Assembly (NCBI RefSeq): GCF_002288925.2
Contig: NW_022098004.1
Coordinates: 6,715,759-6,779,758 of the forward strand
Direction of reading: 5' to 3'
DNA length: 64,000 nucleotides
Origin: Delphinapterus leucas
Taxonomy: Eukaryota; Chordata; Mammalia; Artiodactyla; Monodontidae
A program made the translations under genes and the position numbers. Positions within the stretch are counted from its first letter, which is position 1, and each line of letters starts with the position of its first letter. This document shows positions 11,346-24,320 of this stretch, piece by piece. The notes under the pieces are model-generated. The model searched no databases. It was not told the DNA's origin and worked only from the letters and a program-made list of their open reading frames with translations.

Positions 11346-12210
11346 CGTGAGAATTAAAATAGTGTCTGGTAATTTTAACTAATGAAGATGTAGTAACTTC
11401 TAAGTGCTTGTCAGCTACTATTTTTTTAATTATTAACGCAATGGAATAAAGCTGAACTCACGTAAGGCCTAAGGAAAAACACCATCTCTCAACTTATCTG
11501 TTGTGGAAACTGAAGAGGCGGGTTCTTACGTAGTGATGTGGAAAAGCTCCACAACAGCTTACATCAACAGGATACCAGATTTATGTGCCTGTATCTGTGC
11601 GTGTGTGGGTCCACATGTATGTACAAACGTGTGCATGCACATCTTGTACACAGGTGCCCGCTGCTGTGCAAATTCTCACTATATTAATATTTACTGTGAG
11701 TCGCAAACATTTTTTACCTAAAATGCACCACAAAGATCACACACCTGCTACAGGAAGGTCAGGTGCAGGCACCTGTGGAAATACTGCTGTGTATCAGTCT
11801 GCATTAGAGAGCAACATGTCCAGTGCTCTAACGCTGAAAATCATCATGCAGCAAACCTAGTGTCCTGCCCACCCTATTCAGTCTTAGTGTCTACTTCTGG
11901 CAAGCCAGAGTCCAATTTAGATGACCTCTTTAGTATTTTTAACAGATCTCATTGTCATTTCTATCGAGTCACAAAGTAGTTACAGGGCAGAAAAAAATCA
12001 AAATTCAGAACCAATACCGTGTAGTATCATATGTATGAGTAATAAGTTCATTAAAGCATCAAATCATTAGGTATTTGTTGCTGTCAATGCTTCGTATGGT
12101 TACAGAAATATTTGATGGGCTGGCTTCTAGGTGATTAAGGGTGTCAAGCAATACTGGGGAAACTGGTTGGGTTTTTCGAGCTGTTGGTAATGTGCCACCA
12201 CTTGTATCCA

Positions 12211-12272
12211 TGTAATATAATACACATATAATATAATACACATATACTATAATATAATATACACATAATACA
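12211..12272. repeat. AT-rich imperfect tandem repeat (taatacacatata)
   Basis: Several repeats of a 13-14 bp unit built on ataatacacatat. Confidence 0.8.
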
Positions 12273-12699
12273 CTGCTATCCAAAGAAAGATGCTCTCTAT
12301 TGTGTTTTCAGGAATGCATTAGGCTCAGCTAAGGAGGGATGCCTGTATTTGTACATGTGCTCATATGTGTGTAAAAGCATGAGAAAACGTTAAAAAAAGA
12401 GATTCCCACCAATTTGCTGACCACAGGGATGACTGGTGGGAAGGGGGATGGGCAAACGGTGGCAACGGGAGCTTGATCTGCACTGGTTGAAATTCTGGCC
12501 AAGGGGCACAGAGTCGGTAAGAGGACCGACTTTACTTTCCAAGTCAGCTCTGGTGGCCAGAGCTCGGGCCGAGTGTGCTCGTGCAGTCGGGCTCTGCAGC
12601 CGTGCTTCCTGCTCGAAGAAGTGAGATAACACAGCCACAGAAGCAAAGCCTTGTCTCTGAAACCTCCCCCTGCTTCCCGGCATCACCTCGGGTCTTCCC

Positions 12700-12960
12700 C
12701 AGGTCCGGCCACCCCTCCCCACCCATTACCTGCAGACGCACACTTGGGGTTCTCTGCCCCCTCTGTCGGTTGTCCCCATGCCCCTGTTCTTCGACTCCTG
12801 TTTCCTTCCTCCTCCCACTCTTGATTCTGGGCCGCTGTCTTGCTGACCCCCCGCACGCCTGGAACGTCCTCCTAGCCTCACATGACCTATTCCCCAATTT
12901 CCTCACTCGACCTCAAGTGGCACCACCCCCCAACAAGCTTAACAAAGTATCTTCAAGGAA
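12700..12960 (+). repeat. L2 LINE fragment
   Basis: 'cacgcctggaacgtcctcctagcctcacatgacc' and neighbouring text fit the L2 3' part. Confidence 0.4.
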
Positions 12961-13004
12961 GCTCCAGATGTACCCAAGGGGAAGAGACAGAGAAGGTTCG
13001 GGGA

Positions 13005-13200
13005 CCTTCCTGCACATACCCACCACCCTCCTTTTTCCATCTTTCAGTCATTCAACCAACCAGGTAGGTAGTGACCATCTCGCTGAGTGCCAAGGATGAA
13101 GCCGACAGGCACGGTCCCCGTCCCCAGAAGCTCAGAGCCTGGGAGGACAGACCCTGTCCGAACCTGCACACAAGCACGTAAACCCACCGCCACGCTAAAC
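13005..13200. repeat. L2/CR1-type LINE fragment
   Basis: 'gctgagtgccaaggatgaagccgacaggcacggtccccgtccccagaagctcagagcctggg' follows the dispersed 'ggggatacagcagtgaacaaaacagacaaaaaccctgccctcatggag' pattern. Confidence 0.4.
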
Positions 13201-13339
13201 ACCTCAAGGGAGCAAAATCAAGTCTACACGGGGGCTTCTTCCCAGCAAGGAGAAGAAAGGCTTCTCGGGGGCATGCATCTTGGCTGAGTTCTGAAGGCTA
13301 GAGTTATCCTGGTGAAGGGGGAGCAGAAAGCCCTGGAAG

Positions 13340-13480
13340 GAGTCCCGGGCTCCAGAGACCCTGGTTCAAATCCCAGCTCTGCTTCCCAAAGACGCCTGGG
13401 AGGTTGGGCAAGTCACCTCCCTTCTCTCTGCAATGTGTTCATCTACGCTCACAGTGGTACAGTAGCTCCTCCACGGAGCT
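13340..13480 (+). repeat. MIR SINE fragment
   Basis: 'ctccagagaccctggttcaaatcccagctctgc...gggcaagtcacctccc' is MIR in sense orientation. Confidence 0.75.
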
Positions 13481-13814
13481 GCTCTGCAAACAAGATGAAA
13501 GTACATTAAATAAAAACTGCAGTGGCCCCCAGGAGGTCTCACAGTCAGGGTTAGTTGAGCTCTTGGGATGAATGTTCTTTCATAGCATCTTTCAATAACA
13601 CCTTCGCCACTGCTGGTGGTTTCACTTTGTCTCAGTGTTGCTCTGTCTCAGTGAAGGACCCTGCTTTAAAAAACCAAGGGTGTGGGGTTATTTCACATAC
13701 ACAGCAGCATCTGACCTTGAAGTCAGATAAAAAAAACTGAGATGCACCACAGAGCACAGTTACAAGAGGTTCAACGTGGGAGACGAGAACGAGCCCAACT
13801 TTAAAAGAATCTAG

Positions 13815-13940
13815 AAGACACGTGCTTAAAGTTCCACTCTACTTGTCCCGGCTATGCAGCTTGGGACAGGTTTCTTTATTCTAGCCTAGCCTCTGCCTTC
13901 TTATAGGTAAAATGGGGAAATAATATCCCTCCCACAGGTA
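13815..13940 (+). repeat. MIR SINE fragment
   Basis: 'gcttgggacaggtttctttatt...ttcttataggtaaaatggggaaataat' is a degenerate MIR 3' part. Confidence 0.5.
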
Positions 13941-15454
13941 GACATACCTAAAAGAACTTGGTAAAACATTAAAAATTATTTTAAAGCCTAGAGATGGGAA
14001 GTGAGGGGGGCCGTTCTCATCTTCCTTGTTGAAAATGTAAGAAACAATGGATGAGACTGCGCTGACAGCCAGAGGAGAATATGCCACCTCATGCTTCCAC
14101 ATAGAGACTTTTCTAGAATCACAACACGCAAATAATTATTTAGCTGTTCCTGGAATGCTCTGTATCCAGGCAGAAATGCTTGAAGGACTGTTTTACGGGT
14201 GTTTAAGAGTTTTAAGTGATCCTGGAGAAACTGACTGGCCTCCTCTTCCCTCCGGGGACTCCCTCTCCCCATGGGAGCAGGGAACGCTCTCGGACAGCAG
14301 AGTCTGGAAGAAGGAACAGGGCTTGCCCAGCTCAGCGTCCTGGTCCAGCTCTGGTCCAATCCATCCCCCAAGAACCACATGCCCTGCCCTACTCCCTGCC
14401 ACATGGAGTGGACATCCAACAGTGCGAGTGACAGAGTGAGCAGGTCAGGGGTCAGGGGCCAGAGGTCAATTCTAAACCAGACTCTTAAGGCAGCTCAAAC
14501 ACAGAGCAAACCTTCTCATAGCCAGTTATGAGTTACCTGTGTTTCAGTTCTTGTTTCCAAACTCAAGAGAAGATGAGAGAAAGAGGAGTCTTATGAACTG
14601 GTCAGCTGAAACCCCAAGCACTAACTAACCATCAAATATAATTCTTTAAATATGCATTGTTTTAGTGTCACTTAAACTTCATGTTTCCTCCCTCCTGCTG
14701 GAAATGAAATGAGAATAATCCCATGCGTGTGATATGGGAGAGGACTTTAATAAGAGTAGCGACATTTTTTTTATGTCTTGTGATGTATTTTAATAGGAAT
14801 TGGAAAAATACAGATCTAGCAGCCTCTAAACTGTGAGATCAAAGTTCCTTCTCTACAAATTTAAGTTAAAAAGAGTCCATTTTAAAATATGTATTAGGTA
14901 TATAAAACAGGTATGGTGCAGATATTTCAAAAATCATTAAGGCATTAAAGGAAGGGCTCACTCCCTAACGCCCAGCCTACTGAAATTTTAATTTGCTTTG
15001 CCTCAGAGCAGTATTGTGAATCAAAATTACACAGAAGGCCTTCGTTGTACAAAGGCTATATATAGACATTTCCCCCACTGGATCAACCAGTTTTTGGTTT
15101 GGGGTTTTTTGGAGTCATATGTGCTTTTGACACTTTCTCAAATGTCAGTCATTTGATTATCAACTTTGTCAGGCGAGCCGTATCTGCACTCTTTGTCTAA
15201 TATTTATCTTTAAATCAACTCACCTTTTTCACTTGAACAGATGTATTTTAAGAATGGGTTTATGCCTTACGGTAAGAAGAAAACCAGTCCCGCCCACCAT
15301 ACATTATAGGAATTGTAAAATATAACGCAGTCAGTGGAAACAGGACAATGTTAAATTCTGCCTAAAACCAGCTGATGCCAAAAGGAAACCCTCATGTGCT
15401 TCTGCATTGTAAGAGGACAAAAGCAGGCGTATTAGAGGGCGTGAGGCCGAGTTC

Positions 15455-15958
15455 ACCATAGTAAGACTCACAGAAGGACACAGAAGCAAAGCGGTGGTTA
15501 CCTCGTGGGAACAGTGGCCACAGAGCTGGACATGTGTAAATTTGAGCTCAGGCTCACCTCGCTTGCTGTTTACCATAGGTTTGTTATATCTTATTAAAGA
15601 AAAATGCCTTTCAAAATGAGACGTATTAAAATTTTAGAAATGCAGGTAGGTGTGGTTTATTAACAGGGATTTCGGTGGTGATGGAACTTCCAATATCTTG
15701 ACTGTGGCGGGGGATACGGGGACCTACCCATGGGATAAAATCGTACAAAACAAACAGATACACACAGAGTATAAGGACAACTGGGGAAATGTGAGTAAGT
15801 CGGGTAGTGGACTGAATCAGTGCGAGCGTCCTGGCTGTGATGTCACACTACAGTTCTGCAAGATGGTACCACTGGGGGAAACAGCACAGTCCCCCTGGAA
15901 AATGAATCTTCATTTATCTCAAAAGAATCTTCAATTATCTCAATGAAATTTTCAATTA
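15455..15958 (+). repeat. Old L1M 3' sequence
   Basis: 'ggtgatggaacttccaatatcttgactgtggc' and 'gatggtaccactgggggaaac' match old L1 3' UTR wording. Confidence 0.5.
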
Positions 15959-15972
15959 AAAATACAGAGTAT

Positions 15973-16311
15973 GGGGCTTCCCTGGTGGCTCAGTGGTTAA
16001 GAATCCACCTGCCAATGCAGGGGACACGGGTTCGAGCCCTGGTCCGGGAAGATACCACATGCCGTGGAGCAACTTAAGCCCGTGCGCCACAACTACTGAG
16101 CCTGCGCTCTAGAGCCTGTGAGCCACAACTACTGGGCCGGCGTCCAGCAACTACTGAAGCCCGCGCGCCTAGAGCCCGTGCTCCGCAACAAGAGAAGCCA
16201 CCGCAGTGAGAAGCCCGCTCGCCGCAACTGGAGAAAGCCAGTGCGCAGCAACGAAGACCCAACGCAGCCAAAAATAAATGAATAATAAATAAATAAATTC
16301 ATAAAAAAAAG
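15973..16311 (+). repeat. CHR-2 SINE, full-length, with TSD
   Basis: ggggcttccctggtggctcag to gcagccaaaaataaatgaataa. Flanks aaatacagagtat and aaatacagaatat form a 13-bp duplication with one mismatch. Confidence 0.93.
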
Positions 16312-17119
16312 AAATACAGAATATCAAGAAAGAAAGAAACCAACCATGCTAGTAGCAAACAGATATTCTCCCTGACATGACCAGAAAGACCAGAAAGGAA
16401 CTTTGAAGGGAAGGATGCTCCCACCACTGGCTCACGTTCCAGAGGCCCTGCCTGGAAATCGTGCTTTGCCAGGGCCCCGAGCATGGTCTCCCCTGGGGGA
16501 CACTGGGGACAGCATCCCTTACCCCTCCCCACAGGCTGATTCTCCATTCTAGGAGCCAGCCCTGTGCTCCTCCCTCCATCAGGAATCCATACTATTTCTA
16601 GCCGGACCACAAACAGATGCGCATGGGGCTGGCCGATAAGTCAGGCACTGAAACCCAGAGGAAGTGGCCTGCAGGGGACCCACGGCGGGGCCTAGCTTGG
16701 GGCCCCACTCATTCTGCAAAGGCCAAGGACGGCAGCCAAAAAACACAATTTCTATGTACGTCCGCAAGGAGCCTGAGTTCTCAGCACCTGCAGAAGGACA
16801 GCGTGGGTTCCCCTTGTAACAAGAGAACAGCCTCTCGTCCCATCTTCCCCCTGCCTGACCTCAGTCCAACCAGCAGCACTACACATAAACACACACTCAT
16901 TCTTTGAGTCTGATGGTTCTTTTCTTGTTATTTTTTCACAGGAAAAGAAAGGTTCTGAGAATACAGACAATTATCTCAACTTTGACCAGGTTTGTGTAGA
17001 GAAAATTCTCGAGGTTGACTGATGTTGAATCTTCCCATGGAAAACGCTGGTCCTCGTCTTTCTACCAGGAACCTCTTGGCTTCAGAGGAAACCAAAGAGG
17101 AGCAAAAGGGCAGGGAAGC

Positions 17120-17300
17120 CACATTCACAGAAACATCTAGTCCAGCCAGGCAACATATCAGGGATTCTGATGTGAGCCGAGATCGTCATCTGCGTCCCAA
17201 AGATGGGGACACTGAGACTGAGATGCCTGACTTTCCAAGGCCACACTGGTGGAGCCAGGACTTGAACCCCAGCAGTCTGGTTCCCAGCCTGTGCTCTTAA
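17120..17300 (-). repeat. MIR SINE fragment
   Basis: 'gatggggacactgagactgagatgcctgactttccaaggccacac...aggacttgaaccccagcagtctgg' is MIR reversed. Confidence 0.7.
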
Positions 17301-17409
17301 TCACTCTACAGGGAAGAAAGACCTCCCCGCTGCTCAGACCTCACCCTGGGCCAACTGGGTCCTGCTAGATTCTTCCTCTCAGGAGCATCCTTGCAAGGGT
17401 CTCGGCTCC

Positions 17410-17745
17410 GAAAGCCCTACACAGACAGCAGCAACTCTGACAGTTCACAGTTTACCGACCACCAGCCAAGTATATAATACTTAGTGTCCATTACCTCAGT
17501 GGTGCCTCCTGCAGCCCTAAGGGGTGAGTGGCCACCGTTATCAGCACCCCCATTTTGCAGAGGAGTAAACAGGCTCTGGCGGGCTGGGTGACCCGGGTGC
17601 GAGCCCTGCTGGTCCAGCTCCAGAGCCGGCACACTCCAGCACCCACCCAGGCGGACTCAACAACCAATTCCGCCAGCAGAAAACGGAGCCCGGCCAAGGT
17701 CAAGCCCAGGGTAGAAACACCTGAGTTGGAGGGAAAACAGACCAG
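17410..17745 (-). repeat. MIR SINE fragment
   Basis: 'cccccattttgcagaggagtaaacaggctctggcgggctgggtgac' is the MIR core reversed. Confidence 0.55.
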
Positions 17746-17769
17746 ACCCTTCTTACAAAATATTTATTA

Positions 17770-17900
17770 GGTGCCAGAGCTGACCTCACCATCTCCTTAA
17801 TCCTCTGCCAACCTTGGGAACAAGCCCCCATTTTCCAGGCTCAGCTCAGGAAGGTGAAGTCATTCCCTCAGGGCCACCTGGCCAGGCCTCGATGCCAAAG
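17770..17900 (-). repeat. MIR SINE fragment
   Basis: 'accatctccttaatcctctgccaaccttgggaacaagcccccattttccaggctcagctcagg' is a degenerate MIR reversed. Confidence 0.5.
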
Positions 17901-18464
17901 GCAGCAGGGCGGCGATGTGGTTGGTGGTGGTATAGAGAGAGAGCCCCGCCAAACCGGGGAGCCTGGCTCTCTCCCCTCCCCACTTCTATTTCCGAGCGGG
18001 CTGCTCCCCCAAGGGCCTCTCCGAAAACCCTTGCATGAGCAGGACAGATACTGGCTAAACGTAGCTCCTCTCTTTGAAGCCAAGCCTCAGGGGGCGGAGG
18101 GAGGTGCCAAGCGTATTCGGGGCTCCCACTGCCAGAGTCAATCCCTGGATGAGACAGGCAGAGATACCTTTTCACCCTCCGGCTTCTCCTGCAGGCACTG
18201 GGCCGTGCTGGCCAGAAAAACGGCTCAGGACCCTCGGAGTGACTGACAGGGCCATGATCAAGGGAAAGGGCTCCGAGGGACGAGGACAGGCCACAAAAGA
18301 AGGCCCTGCTCTTCCAGAAGCCGTCCCCAGAGTCCTGCGGTGAACACACGACACACTGGTCATTCCCACCCGGCCCTCCCGGCCTAGAAAGCCCAACAGA
18401 GAAGTAAAGCCCTCATCCTTTAAAGGGGGATTTCATCCTGGGGTCCGTGGGCCTTCGTGGGGTC

Positions 18465-18720
18465 CTTAAACCCCCAACACAGTGCCTTCCAGGCAGGGAA
18501 GGAGCAGACTCTCCGGAAGCCCAGAAGCAGGAAAGAGCATTCATCTCAGCTCAAGGCCCAGCTCAAATGCCCCCTTTCTGGGAGGGCTTTCCTTCCTCTT
18601 CTCAACTTCCCCTTTCCGGGTCCTCATCACACTTATGGTAATTACTCGTTCCTCTGCGTTAGCGCTACAACCTTGGCGCCGGCCCTGGGCAAGCATGGCA
18701 CGCTAGAAGCCTTCACGCTA
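18465..18720 (+). repeat. L2 LINE fragment
   Basis: 'catctcagctcaaggcccagctcaaatgccccctttctgggagggctttcc' is typical L2 wording. Confidence 0.6.
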
Positions 18721-19094
18721 GAAGCCTTCAAACAGTTACAGGCGCGGACGCCTGGACCTCTGGGAGCCTAACAACCGCCTGTGCCGGCTCCCATCATGCT
18801 CCCTTACAGCTAACTGGGCACCCGCGGTCTCCCCCGCCAGACCCAAGGCAGGAGGGCCAGCCTCTGCCTCATTCTTCACCTTTGCAGGAGTGGGGCCTGG
18901 CCCTCACGATGCCCTCAGTCAGCTCAGTATCAGACTGCTCACAGAAGGTTAACTAAAATGGCAAATTCTGCTCAAAAAGGAAAAGGAAAGAATGCATCAG
19001 GAAATACGCCTTTATCTCCTCGCTACTTAACCTGAGGATTATTCCTGAAAAGCAGCTGCCATGTGGAGCGGAGGCCGGGAGAAGGATGCCGACC

Positions 19095-19290
19095 ATCTAT
19101 CACCACCATGGAAATGATGCTAATAGCCTCCCAGTATCCACAATGCGTCAGGCACTGCGTGCATTTCCTCATCTGAGCATCAGATCACCACAATATTATT
19201 ATGATTACTCCCATTTAACAGAGGGGAAGACTGAGGCTGGAAGACTAGAAAGCCGGCAGCTGGTAACTGGCTCCAGGCTCCCAAGCCCAA
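19095..19290 (-). repeat. MIR SINE
   Basis: 'gtcaggcactgcgtgcatttcctcatctgagcatcag...cccatttaacagaggggaagactgaggc' is MIR reversed. Confidence 0.7.
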
Positions 19291-19949
19291 CGGCGGGGCA
19301 TGACCAGTTCCAGCAAGACAGCAGCCTGCAGATGTTGGTCCCTTCTGCTGGGGGCAGAGAAGGGCCCTGTGGCCCCTGCTTTGCCTTTGCAAATGAGTTT
19401 TCACTGTGGTTAGCGAGCCAGCCCTTCATTTCCCCACGAGGCTCAGAGTTTTGCAAACCAAGGTTGCGGGGTAGGGGGTGGCAGTTCCTGTTACAACGAG
19501 CTAGAAGGTGAGAGCCTTCCTTCCCTTTCAGAGAGGGCAGGGCTGGGGCAAGAGGGTCCCCCAAGCACTCCAGTCCAGGCAGGTCCACCCCGAGACCTCC
19601 CTGCACAAGGATATGAGTCCAGCGCGGGGGCATGAACGATTGTCTGACTCCACAGCCTGGGGCGGAAACCCACAGCATGCCTCCTCTTTCCCAGTATTTG
19701 CCAGGGAGCCAGGCTGTGCTCCCAACTGGAGCTCGGGGCAGCAGAGGGGCAAGTCCCAGCCCCACGGTCACTCCACCCACAGCCCTGCCAGCTCCCATTC
19801 CCCCTGCAAAATAGAGACACATTAAGTAGGGTCAGGCTCATGGAGGTGATGCGGGGATTTAAGGAGTCGACAGCTCACATCACAGAGGTGCGCAGGACAC
19901 AAGCTGGTGCTAAATGCTCACTGCTGTCACCCACAGGTCATCACGATGA

Positions 19950-20470
19950 GGGTAATGCCCAACCACTCATCCAGTTGGCAGAGGTGCTGAGGGTCCACGG
20001 GCCTGGCCCAGTGGCAGGGGCTGTGGAAACCAAGCAGACCAAATCCCTGCCCTCAAGGAATTATATTCTAAGGAGGCAGACAGGTAAATCAATATGTATT
20101 ATATCTGGTGGTGGTAAGTGCTATAAGAATTAAACCAAAGCAGGGACTTCTCTGGCGGTGCAGTGGTTAAGACTCCGCGCTTCCAGTGCAGGGGGCGAGG
20201 GTCTGATCCCTGGTTGGGGGACTAGGATCCTACATGCTGTGTGATGCAGCCAAAAAAAGAAAAAAACAAAGTAGAGTGAGGCCTGGTGGGTGATGGGGTA
20301 CGGAAGAAGCTTGGGTAGCAGGTGTGATGCGGGAGGCCTCCTCGGAGGAGGTGCTCTCTAAACTGAGGCTTGAAGGAAGCAAGGGCAGATCCATGTAGAT
20401 GTCTGGGGAAGAATATTCCAAGAAGAGCAAACAGCAAGTACAAAGGCCCCGAGGGGAAATGTGCATGCTG
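19950..20470. repeat. L2/CR1-type LINE fragment interrupted by a SINE
   Basis: 'accaaatccctgccctcaaggaattatattctaaggaggcagacag' before and 'tctaaactgaggcttgaaggaagcaagg...gaatattccaagaagagcaaacagcaagtacaaaggcc' after the SINE at 20143-20268. Confidence 0.5.
20143..20268 (+). repeat. Short CHR-type SINE
   Basis: cagggacttctctggcggtgcag to gtgatgcagccaaaaaaag; lacks the long tail region of CHR-2. Confidence 0.85.
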
Positions 20471-20559
20471 TGTTCCCAAGAGGGAAATGTGCTTGTGTGT
20501 CCTGCATTCTGCTAAGCTCCTGGATGTGAGGAACAGAAGGGCGCTGCCCGGACACACTG

Positions 20560-20765
20560 TATGTGCTCCCTGGAGCCTCCATGGCCCCCAGTGCCTGCCC
20601 ATCTCACCTCTCCCACCTGTACACTCTGATCACACCAGCTCCACATCTGTACATTCAGTCATTCCTCCTGCCTGGCGCACACACCTGTACGGCCTTTGCA
20701 CCTGCCTGGAGCCCCATCCCCGCACCTTTCTCATCCCTGTCCACCGTCACCCCCTGTAGCTAGCC
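20560..20765 (+). repeat. L2 LINE fragment
   Basis: 'acggcctttgcacctgcctggagcccc' is close to the L2 'ggcctttgcacttgctgttccc' wording. Confidence 0.5.
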
Positions 20766-21699
20766 GGCTCCCTCTGGGGTCCTCTGGAGTGTGCTCGGCC
20801 CCCAGTGGGTGGTCGTGCCGTGTCCTTTTATATACTTACGATTACAGCTTTACTATGAAAGACAGAACTCAGGAACAGCCAGATGAAGAGAGAGGTACAG
20901 CAAGGTTTATGAGGGTCCTAAACACAGAGCTTCCATCCCTTCTCTTTGGGGAATCAGGGCTCAGCACTCTCCTGGCACATCGGCATGTTCACCAACCAGG
21001 AAGTACCAACAAGCTTCGGTGTCCGGAGTTTTTCAAGCTGGGATTTCATTGCATGGACATAATTGATTGAACGTAGACCTCATGATTGAACACAATCTCC
21101 AGCCCCCCTTCCTCTCTTCTCTCACTGGAGGTCAGGCTGTTTTAACATCCCAACCCTCTAATCACAAGTCTGGCTTTTTGTTGACCAGCCCCATCCTGAG
21201 TCATCTCATCTCATTAGTATAAACTCAGGTGTGATCCAAACGGCTCTACATAATAAGGACACTTATTTTACTTGGGAAATTCCAAAGATTTCGATTCTCC
21301 TTCCCAGGAACCAGGGACAAAGACCGGCCCAATTCTTTGTTACACAGCAGTAGGTCTTCTTGAAGTCCCTGCACTGCTAACAAGGAGGCTTCTTGCCATG
21401 ATTTTTTGAGACCTACTAAATGGCTAACTGTCCCCCTCTCACTTCTGCATCTGCAGCATTCAGTACCTGGCACCAAGGCGGGACTCAGCCAAGAGGCAGA
21501 ACAAGGCCCCTGGACAGTGACGTGGCAATCACCAATGCCACTGGAAACGCACACTCCTTCCCCAGGCGATTCCACCTCTCAGAGTCCATCCACCCATGAG
21601 AAACACCCACCCAGGCTGACTGTGGGGCAGCTCACACCTGCAGAAGGAAAAGAGAATCAACGTGCGCGTCCATCACTGGAGGAGTTGAGCAAACTGGCT

Positions 21700-22089
21700 C
21701 TCCTCATCCACGGATCCCTCTCCACCAATTAAAAAAGATAGACCTACACATAGTAACGTGGATAAATCAAAACAACCCAGTGCAACGTGCTGCTCTGGAT
21801 AGATCCTGGAACACAAAAAGAACATCTGTGGAAAAGCTGGTAAAATCCAAATGAAGTCTGAAATTTAGTTAATAGCCATGCACTGATGTTAATTTCCTGG
21901 TCTGGGCAAATTCATCACGTAACATAAGATGGGAGCGTAGGAGAAAGGCACGTGGGAACTCTGCATCTCTGCAACTCCTCTGTATATCCAAATTATTCCA
22001 AAATTAAAAGCTTAGTTTCAAGAAATGCTAAGCACAGAAAAGGCTGCAAAAGTTTGAAATTTTATACAAATGGTAATGACTTTTTATTT
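21700..22089 (+). repeat. Old L1M 3' sequence
   Basis: 'gtaacgtggataaatcaaaacaaccc...aagaacatctgtggaaaagctgg' reads as an old L1 3' UTR. Confidence 0.4.
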
Positions 22090-22103
22090 AAAAGACACAA
22101 ACC

Positions 22104-22470
22104 GGGGCTTCCCTGGTGGCACAGTGGTTAATCAGCCTGCCAATGCAGGTGACACGGGTTTGAGCCCTGGTCCGGGGAGATCCCACATGCCGCAGAGCAA
22201 CTAAGCCCGTGCACCACAACTACTGAGCCTATGCTCTACAGCCCGCGAGCCACAACTACTGAGCCCACGTGCCACAACTACTGAAACCCACGGTCCTAGA
22301 GCCCATGCTCTGCAACAAGAGAAGCCACCGCCATGAGAAGGCCGCACACCAGGACGAAGAGTAGCCCCCGCTCGACGCAACTAGAGAAAGCCTGCGTGCA
22401 GCAAAGAACCAACACAGCCAAAAGTAAATAAATAAAAGAAAGAAATTTTTAAAAAAGAAAATAAATAAAT
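22104..22470 (+). repeat. CHR-2 SINE, full-length, perfect TSD
   Basis: ggggcttccctggtggcacag to the taaataaataaa tail. Duplication aaaagacacaaacc at 22090-22103 and 22471-22484. Confidence 0.95.
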
Positions 22471-22555
22471 AAAAGACACAAACCAACTGTCATGCGTATC
22501 TGTGATTCCAGCTACCCCAGTGTATGAAAAGTATAAGACATAAAAGAGAAGGGTA

Positions 22556-22890
22556 GGGACTTCCCCGCTGGCACAGTGGTTAAGAATCCACCTGCCAATG
22601 CAGGGGACACGGGTTTGATCCCTGGTCCAGGAAGATCCTACATGCTGCGCAGCAACTGAGCCCGTGTGCTACAACTACTGAGCCTGCGCTCTAGAGCCCG
22701 CAAGCCACAACTACTGAGCCCACACGCCACAACTACTGAAGCCCGTGCTCCGCAACAAGAGAAGCCACTGCAATGAGAAGCCTGCGCACTGCAACGAAGA
22801 GTAGCCTCCGCTCACCACAACTAGAGAAAGCCTGTGCACAGCAACGAAAACCCAATGCGACCAAAAAAAAAAAAAAAAAAAAAAAAGAAG
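22556..22890 (+). repeat. CHR-2 SINE, full-length, pure A tail
   Basis: gggacttccccgctggcac to a 24-base A run. Left flank aaaagagaagggta recurs on the right after a small GA expansion (to 22909). Confidence 0.93.
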
Positions 22891-23319
22891 AGAGAGAGAG
22901 AGAAGGGTACACATCTTCATCACGAAATGGTTATTTCTGGGAGAACTGACAGAGGGCTTTATAGCCGTGTCTATAACATTTAATAAAAAGAGATCTCTAG
23001 CAAATATAATGAAGAAAATGCTAAGAGCTGGTAAAACTGGGTCATGGTGCATAGGTACGGTTTATATTATTTTCTATGCTCTGCTTTTTATGTTTGAAAT
23101 ATTTCATAATTTAAAAACGCAAACATGTATTTATTAAAATAATTAAAAGTTCATGAATGAGTGAAAAGCACAGAAGCAGAAAAAGACAGGACAGAGCTAA
23201 GGCACATGCCTGATCATCATTAAAACCCAGATTCTGTGACGTTGTGACTATTTTTGAGTCTAGAAATCTTTAAGAGATTCAACACTCACAGCAGAGACTT
23301 CACTCAGTGTTCCCTCTAA

Positions 23320-23830
23320 AACCAGGATGCAGCTGGTGAGATAATATGACACAATCTATTAAAATGTTCAATGTGCACACCCAGGAATTCCACTTCTAGG
23401 AACTCGCCCTGCTGCAATAGGAGCACTGGTGCACAAAGATGCAGGTCCAGGGGCATTTCTATTCTGGATGATTGGAAGTGCCCTCCTGTCCACCAGTAGG
23501 GAACTTGGGTTAAAGAAACGACAGCGCAGCCACTGTCTGGAACACCAGGCAGCCATCCAAAGAGAATGGACCAGACCCACGTGTACTGATGAGACAGCTG
23601 CACACAGCACAGTAAAGGCAAAAGGCGAGCTGTAGAACAACGCGCATCGTGTGGGCCTATTTCTGCTTAAAAAACTGTACATAAACTTATGTACATAAGT
23701 GTGCATATGGATATACACATACATAGGAAAGATGTAAAAAGAAATACACTAAACGGTTAACACTGGTTACCTCAAGATTTGGGAGAAGGAAGGACAGAAC
23801 ATTTTTTTCCCTCACTTACATTCTCTGAGT
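23320..23830 (+). repeat. Old L1-type 3' sequence
   Basis: 'cacacccaggaattccacttctaggaactcg' followed by 'gtgggcctatttctgcttaaaaaactg' resembles L1M 3' ends. Confidence 0.5.
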
Positions 23831-23939
23831 TTGTTATAGTAAGCAGGTAATGCTTTTGTAATAATACAGCAAGAATGAGGCCCCTTCGTCTCAATGTTCA
23901 CAGTGGCTAACTGACAAAACAAAGACCTGGAAACATAGT

Positions 23940-24320
23940 AAAGGCAGAAGAATAGGTGATTTACCTTTGGTTCAGCCACACCATGGGTTATTACGTAATC
24001 AGTAAAAAGGGTGTAGTAGACTATCTGTGTCAACGGAATTGGAGAAATTTCCTGAGCTATTATTCAGTGACAAAAGCAAAAAAAAAAAAAAAAACAACAA
24101 CCCTCTGTGTACACAGATGGTCAAACTATAAAGAAAAGTGAAGGGCTGGTTGGTAAGGGAGGAGGGGCGATTGGGAGGATACAGGAGAAGCTTCTGGGAG
24201 CTGGCAACATTCTCGGTCTGGATCTGAGTGATGGTTACATGGTAGTTCGTCTTATAATTAGTCATTATACTGAATATTTAATGTGTGTTGTTTCAAATAA
24301 AAAAAATTTAAAAAGCTTAC
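23940..24320 (+). repeat. Old L1M 3' sequence
   Basis: 'gtgacaaaagcaaaaaaa...tctgtgtacacagatgg' and 'ggtctggatctgagtgatggttacatggtagttc' are L1M 3' UTR-like. Confidence 0.5.
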